A DNA stretch of 64,000 nucleotides from Pirellulales bacterium (GTDB lineage Bacteria > Planctomycetota > Planctomycetia > Pirellulales > JAEUIK01). The position numbers and the translations under genes were made by a program. The stretch is taken from the NCBI GenBank assembly GCA_019694435.1, contig JAIBBZ010000005.1, forward strand, positions 1 to 64,000. The letters are read 5' to 3'. Shown here piece by piece: positions 17,093 through 25,922 of this stretch. Below the pieces are notes generated by a model. That model did not search any database, was not told the DNA's origin, and saw nothing but the letters and a program-made list of their open reading frames with translations. Positions within the stretch are counted from its first letter, which is position 1, and each line of letters opens with the position of its first letter.

Positions 17093-18559
17093 TTGAAGCC
17101 GAGCACTGTCCAAAAGCCGCAGCCGCAACTGCTGCGATTCGAGCCCAAGCTGGGGACCGACGAACTCAACGTGGCCGAATTCCCGCTGGCGGCCATCGCG
17201 CATCGGGTCGATCGCGACGTGAAGACGCTGTCGTTTGAGGACCAGATCTTCGACGAGGGCCATCAAAAAACCGTCCAACGAAAACTGATCATCTCAGCCA
17301 GCGATCATTTCGGCCTGCCGACGCCGCGCGATAGCGACGTGCTGTTGGTCCTGTTGTACCTGACTAATCTGCGCAACGGCCTGACCCAACGCACCGTCCA
17401 GTTCACCCGCTACGAGCTGGCCAAGCTGCTCGGCTGGGGTCAGGGCGGCCGGTCCTATCGCCGGTTGGATGAGTCGCTCAATCGCTGGGCTGGCGTGACC
17501 CTCTACTACAACCACGCCTGGTGGGACCGCTCGGGCCGCAAGTGGCGGAGCCGCACGTTTCACGTGATCGAGTCGGTCGAACTCCGCGGCCGTGGCGAGG
17601 CCGACGACGAGGCCCTATCGAGTTGCACCTGGAACGACGTGCTGTTTGGCAGCTTGCAGGCCAACAACTTCAAGCGGCTCGATCTGGAATTGTATTTTCG
17701 GCTGCAAAACGCCGCCGCCCGGCAGGCGTACCGGTTTCTCGACAAGCGGTTCTATCGGGCTCGGCATTTGGAGTTTGAATTGCGGACGTTTGCGTGCGAG
17801 CACGTGGGGTTTTCGCGGTCGTACGACACGGCACAGCTCAAGCGGCGGTTGCAGCCGGCGATCGAGGAACTCGAAGCCGTGGGATTTTTGGAGCCGTTGA
17901 CTGAAGATCGGCGGTACCGCAAGCGCGGGCCAGGGGACTGGGTGATTACGCTGGGCAGGGCGGCAGCCGACAAGACGGTCGACAAAGCCGAACCAAGCTC
18001 CGTAGCGCCGCTCGAAAGCCAACTGATCGAGCGGGGAGTCTCGGCGAGTCGCTCACGAGAAATCTGTGGTGAGTTCTCCGCGGAGCGGATTACCGAAAAA
18101 CTGCAACTCGTCGATTGGCTGATTGCCAAGCGCGATCGGCGCGTGGCCAAGAATCCGCCCGGTTTCTTGATTGAGGCGATTCGGCAGGATTACCCGCTGC
18201 CCAAAGAACTTCGGCCGGCTTGCCGCCTCCGTTCCGTGAAATCAAAAAATCCGTCGAGATTGCAAGCCATAACCACTGACGCACCGCCGGTGATCGACGA
18301 CGAGTTTGATCGGTTCTGGCAATCGCTCGACGACGCTACGCGCACGGCCCACGAACAGGCCGCCGTCGCAGCCGCGGACCCATTTCATGCGGCAACGCTC
18401 CAGCGCCTGCGAGCCAGCGGCGGAGAATTGTTCGCCTCCTTCCGCCGCGAACTGATTGCGGCGCATTGGCGGACAATGGGCCGACGGACAGCGGGAATTG
18501 GGAACGACAAACCGTCGACCCAGGCGGCGGCGATGAACCGGGGCAGGGATCGCCCATGA
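17093..18559 (+). CDS. RepA-like replication initiator
   Basis: A 488-aa initiator that should bind the six iterons just upstream and open the origin. The N-terminal half has two winged-helix-like regions with the RPA-family order: NVAEFPLAAIAHR, GLPTPRDSDVLLVLLYLTN, then TRYELAKLLGW, YRRLDESLNRWAG and SYDTAQLKRRLQPAIEEL. The C-terminus (about 300-488) is variable. The only usable start is TTG at 17093, with GAGGAG very close (2 bases), so initiation may be weak and kept low on purpose. It is divergent from parA. Intact length suggests a working replicon. Confidence 0.88.
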   Translation: MKPSTVQKPQPQLLRFEPKLGTDELNVAEFPLAAIAHRVDRDVKTLSFEDQIFDEGHQKTVQRKLIISASDHFGLPTPRDSDVLLVLLYLTNLRNGLTQRTVQFTRYELAKLLGWGQGGRSYRRLDESLNRWAGVTLYYNHAWWDRSGRKWRSRTFHVIESVELRGRGEADDEALSSCTWNDVLFGSLQANNFKRLDLELYFRLQNAAARQAYRFLDKRFYRARHLEFELRTFACEHVGFSRSYDTAQLKRRLQPAIEELEAVGFLEPLTEDRRYRKRGPGDWVITLGRAAADKTVDKAEPSSVAPLESQLIERGVSASRSREICGEFSAERITEKLQLVDWLIAKRDRRVAKNPPGFLIEAIRQDYPLPKELRPACRLRSVKSKNPSRLQAITTDAPPVIDDEFDRFWQSLDDATRTAHEQAAVAAADPFHAATLQRLRASGGELFASFRRELIAAHWRTMGRRTAGIGNDKPSTQAAAMNRGRDRP

Positions 18560-18708
18560 TCCGAGGATTCTTCCGAATTGTTGGCCCGGCCAGCGCCGCT
18601 GCCAAGGCTCTCGAAGTCTTGTTGCGTGCGGCTCTTTCGGGGCGGTTTGCTACGGGTCCGTCCGAACCATGCGTGGCCCGTTTCTGTCTTCTGTGATATC
18701 CTGGAAGA

Positions 18709-19035
18709 ATGAGTATGCAGCCCGTCATCAACAGTCACATTGAGATTCGTCCCAATCGCGACGGCCAACCCCGGCCCTACATTGCTGGGACCCGAATTCG
18801 CGTTCAAGACATCGTCTCCGACCACGAACGGCACGGTCTCTCGCCGGAGCAGATCGTCCGCGAATATCCTCACTTGAGTCTGGCGCAGGTGCATGCTGCG
18901 CTGTCGTACTACTTCGACCACCGGGACGAAGTTCGCGAGTGCCTGAGGGTGGACGAGCAATACGCTCGCCAAGCGGAAGCTGCCCAACGAGCGTCCGTCG
19001 GCAAGGATGCGCATGACGATTCGCTTCCATCTTGA
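18709..19035 (+). CDS. DUF433 antitoxin of a DUF433/DUF5615 pair
   Basis: A 108-aa DUF433 protein: RPNRDGQPRPYIAGTRIRVQDIV, then GLSPEQIVREYPHLSLAQVHAALSYYFDHRDE, the usual strand and helix-turn-helix-like order. DUF433 proteins accompany DUF5615 PIN-like proteins as presumed antitoxin and toxin. The toxin gene overlaps its 3' end. A second ATG two codons on is equally possible; the ribosome-binding site is GGAAG. A stability role for the element is inferred. Confidence 0.88.
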   Translation: MSMQPVINSHIEIRPNRDGQPRPYIAGTRIRVQDIVSDHERHGLSPEQIVREYPHLSLAQVHAALSYYFDHRDEVRECLRVDEQYARQAEAAQRASVGKDAHDDSLPS

Positions 19036-19345
19036 CGAGAACATGCCGCACGCGGTGGCCGAAGGTCTGGTCCCACGTGGATTTGATGTCACCACGACCA
19101 GCGATGCCTTGCTGTTGTCAGCAACCGACGATCGGCAGTTGGCGTTCGCGCTGCGCGAGGACCGCGTGCTCATCACGCGCGATCAGGACTTCCTCAAGCT
19201 CCACGCGAAGCATCCTACGCTGCACGCGGGCATCGTCTTTTGGACCGAACGGCAACGCACGGTAGGCCAACTCATCGCCGCCCTGGATGCCCTGGCCATC
19301 GATCATGCGGCCGAGGATTTGCGGGGCACAGTGACCTACCTGTAG
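19013..19345 (+). CDS. DUF5615 PIN-like toxin
   Basis: A 110-aa PIN-like ribonuclease-fold protein starting MTIRFHLDENMPHAVAEGL. The acidic residues expected in the fold are present: Asp-Glu in LDEN, Asp in ATDDRQL and Asp in ITRDQDF. The family is the predicted toxin partner of DUF433 proteins. The start at 19013 (ribosome-binding site AAGG) is preferred over an ATG two codons earlier; both lie within the antitoxin gene, implying coupled translation. The second, more distant pair is at 27206-27861. Confidence 0.88.
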   Translation: MTIRFHLDENMPHAVAEGLVPRGFDVTTTSDALLLSATDDRQLAFALREDRVLITRDQDFLKLHAKHPTLHAGIVFWTERQRTVGQLIAALDALAIDHAAEDLRGTVTYL

Positions 19346-19384
19346 TGGAATGCCTGCACGTTGACCTGCGGTTCTTGTCGCTCG

Positions 19385-19520
19385 CGAAGCGTCCGGGGGG
19401 CCGAGCGAGAAGGGGTGAGGGTCCAGACGACCGACATCGAACTGCCCTTGTCGGTCGTCGCCGCACCCGAGGCACCCCCGGGGGCAGGTCGTAGCGAGGC
19501 CAGGGCCCCCGGGCGATTCG
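19385..19520 (+). ncRNA. Structured RNA-like repeat, copy A
   Basis: The closing stem pairs 19385-19402 with 19504-19520 (about 16 pairs with one G/A mismatch and one bulge). The right half carries the conserved apical segment AGGTCGTAGCGAG also found, nearly unchanged, in copy B (25829-25922, minus) and copy C (33939-34032). The middle is longer than in B and C. Stem sequences differ while pairing is kept, which suggests selection on RNA structure. It lies between a toxin gene and the 19576 gene. Confidence 0.55.
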
Positions 19521-19575
19521 TACGCATGAAAAAGGCCCGTTGTGGTGTTCGTCAGCGCCATGCCATGCTCCGTCC

Positions 19576-19941
19576 ATGAGCAACTTGTGGAACAAAACCA
19601 TCGGGCGCGTGCTTCGGCGCGCCGGCAAGTGTGTGGATAAGGCCGAATTGTTCGTTGAGAAACTCCAGGTGGCAACGACCGCCATCGTCAACGGGCCCGC
19701 CAATGAAGTCGGCCGGCAACAAGAGCAACGACTGCAATCGCTCGATGCGGAGATCTACGAGCGCTGTATCGAATGCACCATCTTGTTGAGCGGATTACAG
19801 GGAACGGAGTCGGTGATGCGGCCCGCGGAGGTCAAGCTATTCCGCCAATTGAAACGACGCTTCGACCGCTGCGAAGCGCTCTGGAAACGATTAGGAGAAA
19901 CCCTGGGCGAGATCATCGTCGAAGGCCACTGGCCGCATTGA
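19576..19941 (+). CDS. Hypothetical helical protein
   Basis: A 121-aa mainly alpha-helical protein, basic at the N-terminus, with four Cys including CIEC in the middle. No known motif is seen. The start MSNLWNK was chosen because upstream in-frame sequence reads into copy A of the structured repeat. The start codon is 55 bases after the closing stem of that repeat, so the repeat could lie in its 5' leader. Confidence 0.55.
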   Translation: MSNLWNKTIGRVLRRAGKCVDKAELFVEKLQVATTAIVNGPANEVGRQQEQRLQSLDAEIYERCIECTILLSGLQGTESVMRPAEVKLFRQLKRRFDRCEALWKRLGETLGEIIVEGHWPH

Positions 19942-19992
19942 TGCGGCGCGTCGCGCTCACCGCGGCGGGCTCGTACTCCTGAGCAAACCCCC

Positions 19993-20208
19993 CTATCCGC
20001 CACACGACGGGCACCACGCCATGCGGGCCAGTTGCACCTGGTAGGCGATGTACATTTCAGCCTGTTGCTGCGCCTCCTGGCGATCGACCGGCGAGCCTTC
20101 GCCGTGAAGCACGATGCTGAACTGATCCTGGCAGCGGCCGGGGGTGCGCACGACCTGGGCCGTGATGGTGCCGGCGGTGAACGTGTGGACGACGGTGGCG
20201 CTGGTCAT
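19993..20208 (-). CDS. Small protein with C-terminal CPSCGG
   Basis: A 71-aa protein starting MTSATVVHTF, mostly beta then helical, ending in a CxxC pair at the extreme C-terminus that could bind metal or be redox-active. The upstream open frame continues through a very large hairpin (20213-20293) and is rejected because GAGGA precedes the chosen ATG. That ribosome-binding site lies in the hairpin stem. The gene is convergent with the 19576 gene. Function unknown. Confidence 0.55.
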   Translation of the reverse strand: MTSATVVHTFTAGTITAQVVRTPGRCQDQFSIVLHGEGSPVDRQEAQQQAEMYIAYQVQLARMAWCPSCGG

Positions 20209-20212
20209 CGGT

Positions 20213-20293
20213 GGGTCCTCGCAAAAGAAGGGGCGGGTTCTGCTCCACGCACCGGCGTGGTCTGGTGGAGCAGAAGCCGCCCCGCGAGGACCC
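20213..20293 (-). promoter_or_regulatory. 81-nt RNA hairpin covering the ribosome-binding site of the 19993-20208 gene
   Basis: GGGTCCTCGC (20213-20222) pairs with GCGAGGACCC (20284-20293). Inside, 20230-20248 pairs with 20265-20283 over 19 positions with a single G/G mismatch, leaving a 7-base one-sided bulge and a 16-base loop. On the minus strand the stem's 3' side contains GAGGA just upstream of the start codon. This looks like a strong translational off-switch or attenuator. Confidence 0.6.
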
Positions 20294-20462
20294 GGGGTCG
20301 GCAATCGGCAACAGCCAAATTCGCTGGCCCCCTGCAATCGCCAGTGACGCCCAAGCGGCACGCGGTTGCTCAGGGCCATGCTGATGGGAGAAACGTCCGC
20401 GGCCGACCCGAGAGACCAGCGCCCCAGGCGACGTGGGCCACGAAGGTGCCCATAACCTGGGC

Positions 20463-20957
20463 ATGAGACGCAAACAGAATCGTCATCGTCGGCGACCGCC
20501 GGACAGGTGCGGCAGGGCGCTACCCTATCGCCGTCGCGGACCCCTGCTGAGCAAAGGGGAGGCGGCCTTCTATCGCGTGCTTCGCCTGGCCATTGGCGGA
20601 AAGTACCACGTGGCCTTCAAGGTCCGGCTAGCCGATCTGATCACCTGCTCCGATCGGGACTGGCAGGCCGGCTTTGGGCACCTGATTGCCCGGCATCATA
20701 TCGACTTCGTGGTCTGCGATTACCGGACAACCGAGGTCCTGGCGGCGATCGAACTGGATGATCGGTCCCACGAAAAAGCCAGTCGCCGACGACGGGATGC
20801 GTTTGTCGACGAGGCGCTGGCAGTCTCCGCCATCCCGCTGCTACGAATCCAGGCGGCCAGTTGGTACAATCCGACGGCACTTGCGAGCGCGATTGTGACT
20901 TGCTTGGAAGGCAACACGACGCATGCGAGCTTCGCGCAAACGCGCGCCCGCGCCTAA
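20463..20957 (+). CDS. DUF2726 domain protein
   Basis: A 164-aa protein with a basic N-terminus, then LLSKGEAAFYRVLRLAIGGKY, DFVVCDYRTTEVLAAIELDD and RRRDAFVDEALAVSAIPLLRI. This is the DUF2726 pattern, related to restriction-endonuclease-like nucleases: the E, D and E-x-D residues are at the expected places. Members are often found in topoisomerase-linked or stand-alone DNA-processing proteins. A longer GTG start 10 codons upstream exists, but ATG is preferred. It precedes the IetAS-like operon by about 330 bases. Confidence 0.78.
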   Translation: MRRKQNRHRRRPPDRCGRALPYRRRGPLLSKGEAAFYRVLRLAIGGKYHVAFKVRLADLITCSDRDWQAGFGHLIARHHIDFVVCDYRTTEVLAAIELDDRSHEKASRRRRDAFVDEALAVSAIPLLRIQAASWYNPTALASAIVTCLEGNTTHASFAQTRARA

Positions 20958-21288
20958 CGGTGCCTTGGCGTGTTGGAACGGTGCATTTTGCGAAGGTGCG
21001 GCACGATGCGCCAGGAGATCCACCCAGGCAATTTGGTAGGGTCACTTGGCCGGGCAAACTCGGGAGGTATCAACTACAGTCGCCAACATGGTCTCGGAGG
21101 GCCTTCTGTAGTTGGCAATCTGGTGAACAGGGCTCGATGCAGTCAATTCTCGGCTTTGATTTGCCAGCAGCCGATTCGGGGCTGTTCTAGAATCTCCGAT
21201 GAACGACGTTGACGGACTGCCTCTTGCAAGAGAAGATTCATTAGCAAGTCTATCAGAATCCGATAGAGACAATTAGAGGAATTCCGCG
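20958..21288 (+). promoter_or_regulatory. Upstream region of the IetAS-like operon with an inverted repeat
   Basis: This 331-base gap holds no gene. Near its end TCTATC (21249-21254) and GATAGA (21262-21267) form an inverted repeat separated by 7 bases, 22 bases before the helix-turn-helix gene, followed by the ribosome-binding site AGAGGAA. It is a candidate operator for that regulator. An A/T-richer stretch around 21225-21275 could hold the promoter. Confidence 0.4.
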
Positions 21289-21546
21289 ATGCTCTACCAA
21301 CGTTCGCTGGAGATCGAGAGACGCCTTGAGGCCGTCCTGGCATTGGTCCGGGCAGGCGGGTACTCGACGCCGATGATCGCCGACGAATTGGGCGTCTCCG
21401 TACCGACGGTGTCACGGGCAATCTGCGCTCTAAAAGAACGGGGACACTCCATCCGGTCGGAGAAGCAGTCCGAGGGCTGGAGCTACGTGCTCGACGAGCC
21501 GGACACCGCGTTTAGCCAGCGCGAACTGGCGGAAGCCCGACAATGA
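21289..21546 (+). CDS. Helix-turn-helix regulator of the IetAS-like operon
   Basis: An 85-aa protein with an HTH_11-like winged helix: LALVRAGGYSTPMIADELGV, then SVPTVSRAICALKERGHSI and a wing GWSYVL. It is the first gene of the operon, 30 bases before the AAA ATPase, and has a good ribosome-binding site. An inverted repeat just upstream may be its site. It is likely a local autoregulator keeping the ATPase/protease pair in check. Confidence 0.75.
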   Translation: MLYQRSLEIERRLEAVLALVRAGGYSTPMIADELGVSVPTVSRAICALKERGHSIRSEKQSEGWSYVLDEPDTAFSQRELAEARQ

Positions 21547-21576
21547 AGCGCCACGAACGCGAAAGGGCTGACGCGC

Positions 21577-22575
21577 ATGAATGCTGACATCATTAAGCGG
21601 ATCGTGCGGGCGATCGCCGACGGGTCGCAGAGCGATCTGGAACGCCTGGCGCTAAAGGTGGTTGAGTCAGAGCGGAAGAGCGGGCACACGCGGCTCGCCG
21701 ACCAACTGGAAACCATTTTGAGGCAGCCACGTGCGAAGAAGGGTGCTGTGCGATCAACGACGGACAGTGAACGAAGTCTCAAGGAACTTCCACTCAGCCG
21801 CCGGCATGGCGAATTGCTCGCCACCGTGATCCCGCGGGATGCGTTGGAGCACCACATGGTGCTGCCGCCAGACGTCGAAGAGAGATTCGCCCGGATTGAA
21901 CGCGAATACGCCGCCCGCGAGCGGCTGGGAGCCTATGGCCTGCGAAACCGGAAAACGATTCTGCTCTACGGCCCGCCTGGGTGCGGCAAGTCGCTCGGAG
22001 CGAAACGCCTGGCGTGGAACACCGGGCTGCCGTTGATCAAGGTTCGCTTTGATGCGCTGCTCTCATCGTACTTCGGAGAGTCCGCGGCCAACCTGCGGTC
22101 GGTCTTCGAGGCGGCGGGGGAGCGGCCGTGCGTTCTGCTGCTGGACGAATGCGATTTCATCGCGCGTTCCCGGACGACTTCCAAAGACATCGGCGAGGCC
22201 TCACGGATCGTGAATTCACTACTGCAATTGATGGAGGAGTACGACGCCCCCGGTTTGCTAGTTGCCACGACAAACGTCGAAGCTTCTCTCGACACGGCAC
22301 TGTTTCGGCGGTTCGACGACGTCTTCCAGGTACCGCCGCCAGGCCCCGACGAAATCGACAAGCTTTTGCGAATGACTTTGTCCTCGGTCACGGTGTCGGA
22401 CCAGATCAACTGGTCTGCCATCGTCCATCAACTCGCTGGTGCCTCTGCGGCGATGGCCGTCAAAGCCGCGCAGGATGCTGCCAAGTTGGCGGTCCTCTAC
22501 GGTGAAAAAATCGTGACGGAACCGCTACTGCTCAAAACCGTCAGCGAAATCAGACACGGCAATTGCGAGAGGTAA
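21577..22575 (+). CDS. ietA: AAA ATPase of an IetAS-like pair
   Basis: A 332-aa AAA protein with an N-terminal helical domain (1-115), Walker A GPPGCGKS (132-139), Walker B LLLDECD (187-193), sensor ATTN and an arginine-finger region FRRFDD. It closely precedes a subtilisin-like protease, the layout of IetAS: IetA acts as antitoxin and IetS as toxin in stabilization of the Ti plasmid pTi-SAKURA, and the same pair was later shown to give phage resistance. Here it probably recruits or restrains the protease. The symbol is given on organization and domain match, without alignment. Confidence 0.8.
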   Translation: MNADIIKRIVRAIADGSQSDLERLALKVVESERKSGHTRLADQLETILRQPRAKKGAVRSTTDSERSLKELPLSRRHGELLATVIPRDALEHHMVLPPDVEERFARIEREYAARERLGAYGLRNRKTILLYGPPGCGKSLGAKRLAWNTGLPLIKVRFDALLSSYFGESAANLRSVFEAAGERPCVLLLDECDFIARSRTTSKDIGEASRIVNSLLQLMEEYDAPGLLVATTNVEASLDTALFRRFDDVFQVPPPGPDEIDKLLRMTLSSVTVSDQINWSAIVHQLAGASAAMAVKAAQDAAKLAVLYGEKIVTEPLLLKTVSEIRHGNCER

Positions 22576-22587
22576 TCCGATTGACCC

Positions 22588-25194
22588 ATGCCCGCAACTC
22601 ATCAGTTCGAATACCTCCCGCTCGTTCTTCGGGAGCATGGACCGGCTCGATTTCCGCAGGCGCCCCAGCCGGAAGACCCGACGACCGCCATCAACAAAGC
22701 TAATCGCACAATCCATGCCGGCGGGTTGCGCACCCACACGTCCAGCGTCACCGCCGACTGGCAGGCTCGCCAGCGGGCCCGTGTTCAAAACGGACTACCT
22801 CCCATCACAGGCATCCCGCTGCTGCTGAAGATCGACACGTCACTTGACCTGGACGACTTGCGCCGGCAGTTCGAGATCGAGATTGTCTCAGAACAGGAAG
22901 ATGGTTTCGTCATCGTCGCGTCCGAGGACGTCGATCTGACGCTGTTTCAGCAGAAGCTGACCGACTTCATCGGCACGATCAGCGGGTCGGCGAACGTCGC
23001 GAAGATTCACGAACTCCGCGTGGACCTGACGCAGGAAGATCGCTTGAGGCTGGTGCTCACGGACGTCCTGTTCCAGGAATGGTCGTCGATTGCTGACGAT
23101 AGCCAGTACATTTGCGACGTGAGCATCGCCTGTGTCGGCACGTGGGAGATTTCGAACAAGCCGAAGCGCAATCCGCGATGGAAAGACGAGACGTGGGCTC
23201 GCAAGGAGAACGAATGGTCAACCAGCCGCCTCAAAGCCTACGAGAAGTGGGACGCGCTGAAGGACCAGCGACTTCGGGAAGTCCGTGAAATCGTCAATTT
23301 CTACCAGGCCGCAATCCTGATGGACGTGAACGACGTCGACGCCAGCGCCCTGACGCTGCCGGACAGCTTCACGCTGCGTCTGCGGATTTCGGGCGCGGGC
23401 CTCAAAGACCTCGTCCTCAACTATGCCTACATCTTTGAGGTCGCGGAGCCGGACGACATCGAAACGCCGCAACAGATGGCCCGCGAACTCAAGGCTGCCC
23501 AGGCACGGCTCAATATCCTGCCGCCCGCTTCCACCGCCCCCGCCGTCTGCGTCGTCGACAGCGGCATTCAAGAAGAACACTTCCTGCTGGAACCCGGCAT
23601 CGACAAGGAAACCTCGCATTGTTTCCTCCCCAACGTCTCAGATTCCGACGTCGGCGACCACGTCCCTCCCGGCGGGCACGGCACGCGCGTCGCCGGTGCT
23701 GTGTTGCACGGCGAAGGCGTTCCGAAATCGGGTGAAGTGCTGCTGGAATGCTGGGTGCAGAACGCACGTGTCCTCGACAATGGCTGCCGAATGCCCGAAG
23801 CCATGTTCCCGCCGGCGGTCCTGCGGGAAGTCGTCAGGCGCTACCACGAAGGGAAACGCCACACGCGGATTTTTAACCACTCCATCAACGCCGATGCGCC
23901 GTGCCGCATGCGGCACATGTCAGCGTGGGCGGCCGAGATTGATCTGCTTTGCAACGACTATGACGTTCTAATCATTCAAAGCTCCGGCAATCTGAAGTCG
24001 TCTCGGCCGGTTCCTCGACCCGGAATCGCCGAACATCTTGCCAGCGGAAGGCACTATCCGACCTATCTTGCCGAGAGCGCCTGCCGGGTGGCGAATCCTG
24101 CTCAGAGTCTCCAGGCCATCACGGTGGGCTCCGTCGCGTACGGCGCCTTTGAAGGCAACGGCTGGCGGAGTCTGGCTTCCGAAAACGGTCAGCCGTCCGC
24201 CTTTAGTCGAGCCGGGCTCGGCATCTGGGATTCGATCAAGCCGGAGGTCGTCGAGTATGGTGGCGACTCGCTAATCAGCGGTGGCAATCCGCCGACGGTG
24301 GACACGCCAACCGTCGGCCGCGACTGCTATCCCGAACTCGTGCGGTCGACCATACACGGCGGACCGGCGTTTGATCGCGACGAGGTCGGTACGTCCTATG
24401 CAGCGCCCAAAGTCACGAGGATTGCCACCCGCCTGCAGTCAATCCTGCCAGAAGAGTCCTGTCTGCTCTACCGGGCCTTGATCGTCCAATCGGCGCGCTG
24501 GCCGGAGTGGTCGAATGAGCTGAGCGCCGAAGAACAGACAAACCTGCTTCGGCGAATCGGATTCGGAATTCCCGACATCGAGCGAGCCACGACCAATACC
24601 AACTTTCGGACGACTTTCATCACGCACCAGGAGCAGACGCTTGGCCCCGGCGACTGTCACATCTACCAGGTGCCGATTCCGGCGATGCTCCGCGCGCCTG
24701 CGGAGGACTACGACGTCCGCATCGATGTCACGCTCTCGTACGCCGCCGCACCGCGCCGGACCCGTCGCACCCCGCAGGGGTATCTTGCAACGTGGCTCGA
24801 CTGGATCAGCAACGGCCGCGGAGAGCCTTTCTCCGACTTTCGTGATCGCGCCGTCAAACGGGACGTTGATCCGCCGAAAAGTCCCGGTGCCATCGGCTGG
24901 ACCATCGAATCCCGTAGCAACTGGGGAACGATTCGCGACATTCGACGCAACGTCGGCACCGTTCAAAAGGACTGGGCGAGCGTCAAATCGAACGCCCTTC
25001 CAGAGGACTTTTGCATCGCGGTGCGCGGCCATCAGGGCTGGAGCCGTGATCCCGATGCCGTGGCCCGTTACGCGCTGGTGGTCACGTTCGACATCGTGGG
25101 ACAGGAAATCCCCATCTATGAACCGCTGCGGACGGCGGTGATAGAGCTGCAAGCCGAGATCGAAGCCGAGATCGAGGTGCAGGTCGACGAGTAG
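22588..25194 (+). CDS. ietS: Subtilisin-like serine protease of an IetAS-like pair
   Basis: An 868-aa cytoplasmic S8 peptidase (no signal peptide). The complete catalytic set is visible: Asp324 in VVDSG, His364 in GHGTRVAG, Asn468 in SSGN and Ser603 in GTSYAAP. About 300 N-terminal residues precede the catalytic domain and about 230 follow, ending in an acidic tail (EAEIEAEIEVQ). It starts 12 bases after the ATPase stop. In the IetAS model the protease is the toxic effector, controlled by the ATPase. An intact triad suggests a working module that stabilizes the element or defends it against phage. Confidence 0.85.
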   Translation: MPATHQFEYLPLVLREHGPARFPQAPQPEDPTTAINKANRTIHAGGLRTHTSSVTADWQARQRARVQNGLPPITGIPLLLKIDTSLDLDDLRRQFEIEIVSEQEDGFVIVASEDVDLTLFQQKLTDFIGTISGSANVAKIHELRVDLTQEDRLRLVLTDVLFQEWSSIADDSQYICDVSIACVGTWEISNKPKRNPRWKDETWARKENEWSTSRLKAYEKWDALKDQRLREVREIVNFYQAAILMDVNDVDASALTLPDSFTLRLRISGAGLKDLVLNYAYIFEVAEPDDIETPQQMARELKAAQARLNILPPASTAPAVCVVDSGIQEEHFLLEPGIDKETSHCFLPNVSDSDVGDHVPPGGHGTRVAGAVLHGEGVPKSGEVLLECWVQNARVLDNGCRMPEAMFPPAVLREVVRRYHEGKRHTRIFNHSINADAPCRMRHMSAWAAEIDLLCNDYDVLIIQSSGNLKSSRPVPRPGIAEHLASGRHYPTYLAESACRVANPAQSLQAITVGSVAYGAFEGNGWRSLASENGQPSAFSRAGLGIWDSIKPEVVEYGGDSLISGGNPPTVDTPTVGRDCYPELVRSTIHGGPAFDRDEVGTSYAAPKVTRIATRLQSILPEESCLLYRALIVQSARWPEWSNELSAEEQTNLLRRIGFGIPDIERATTNTNFRTTFITHQEQTLGPGDCHIYQVPIPAMLRAPAEDYDVRIDVTLSYAAAPRRTRRTPQGYLATWLDWISNGRGEPFSDFRDRAVKRDVDPPKSPGAIGWTIESRSNWGTIRDIRRNVGTVQKDWASVKSNALPEDFCIAVRGHQGWSRDPDAVARYALVVTFDIVGQEIPIYEPLRTAVIELQAEIEAEIEVQVDE

Positions 25195-25547
25195 GACCGT
25201 GCCGACGCCGGTTCCCGGCTTTCTAGCCCAACTTCGCGGCGTGAATCACACGTGCGTCGCGATACCGTCAGCCTTTCGACGCAGAATGTGCTGAATTATT
25301 ACGCGTCCCGGTCACATCGACCGATGCAAACGCTGGTCGCGTTTGCAATGCCCGTTTGAGTAACCCCACCCCCCTGCGCTATGCTCGCCCGTGCAGGACA
25401 CGGATAGGTCCTGCGGTCGTCAGGGACGCTTGAGAAAAGCTGAGCTTGACGTCTGCCAGACAGCGGGGCGCGCCCGGTAAACCTGGTGCCCACCAGGCTA
25501 AGGGTCCGCGAAGCCACCAACTTCGCATGATTGCGCCCACGCCCGTA

Positions 25548-25583
25548 GAGCCGGATTGCATGGAGATCGTGCTTGTCCGGTTC
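25548..25583 (+). ncRNA. Group II intron domain V-like hairpin
   Basis: GAGCCGGA pairs with TCCGGTTC (8 bp, one G-U), followed upward by a bulge and GCATG/CGTGC with a GAGAT loop. The AGC triad sits at positions 2-4 and GAGGGAGG follows, as in bacterial group II introns. No intron-encoded reverse transcriptase is nearby, so this would be a remnant or an ORF-less intron. Confidence 0.45.
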
Positions 25584-25828
25584 GAGGGAGGCTGTGCTGA
25601 GTAATCCCATCGGTTCCATGCTCCCCTTGTAAGGGAGAAGGGACCCACGGATGGAGTAATCCAGCACTTCTATCCCATGGCGATTGGCGTTCGCAGATCC
25701 ACGCCGGCCCGACGCTGCGGGGGGCGCACGACGCCCTGCAATGCCGAGCCGCTGGCGCTTCGCGAGCCCAATCGAGCTTGGTTCTTCGCCGCTGCCCGTG
25801 AGAACAGACGTTTCTCCACGTGACGCGG

Positions 25829-25922
25829 GAAGCTCGCTGGGACCCCGGCCTCGCGACGGCCTGCCCCGGGACCCCTCGGCCGTTGGCCAGCGGAGCCCGC
25901 CGCTTCGGCCCCCAGCGACCTT
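25829..25922 (-). ncRNA. Structured RNA-like repeat, copy B
   Basis: A 94-base unit, read on the minus strand, alignable along its whole length with copy C (33939-34032, same length). The closing stem pairs TCGCTGGG with CCCAGCGA plus an outer GAAG/CTTC across a G/G mismatch. The apical segment AGGCCGTCGCGAG is shared with copies A and C. It lies inside the 1.7-kb structured region. Confidence 0.55.
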
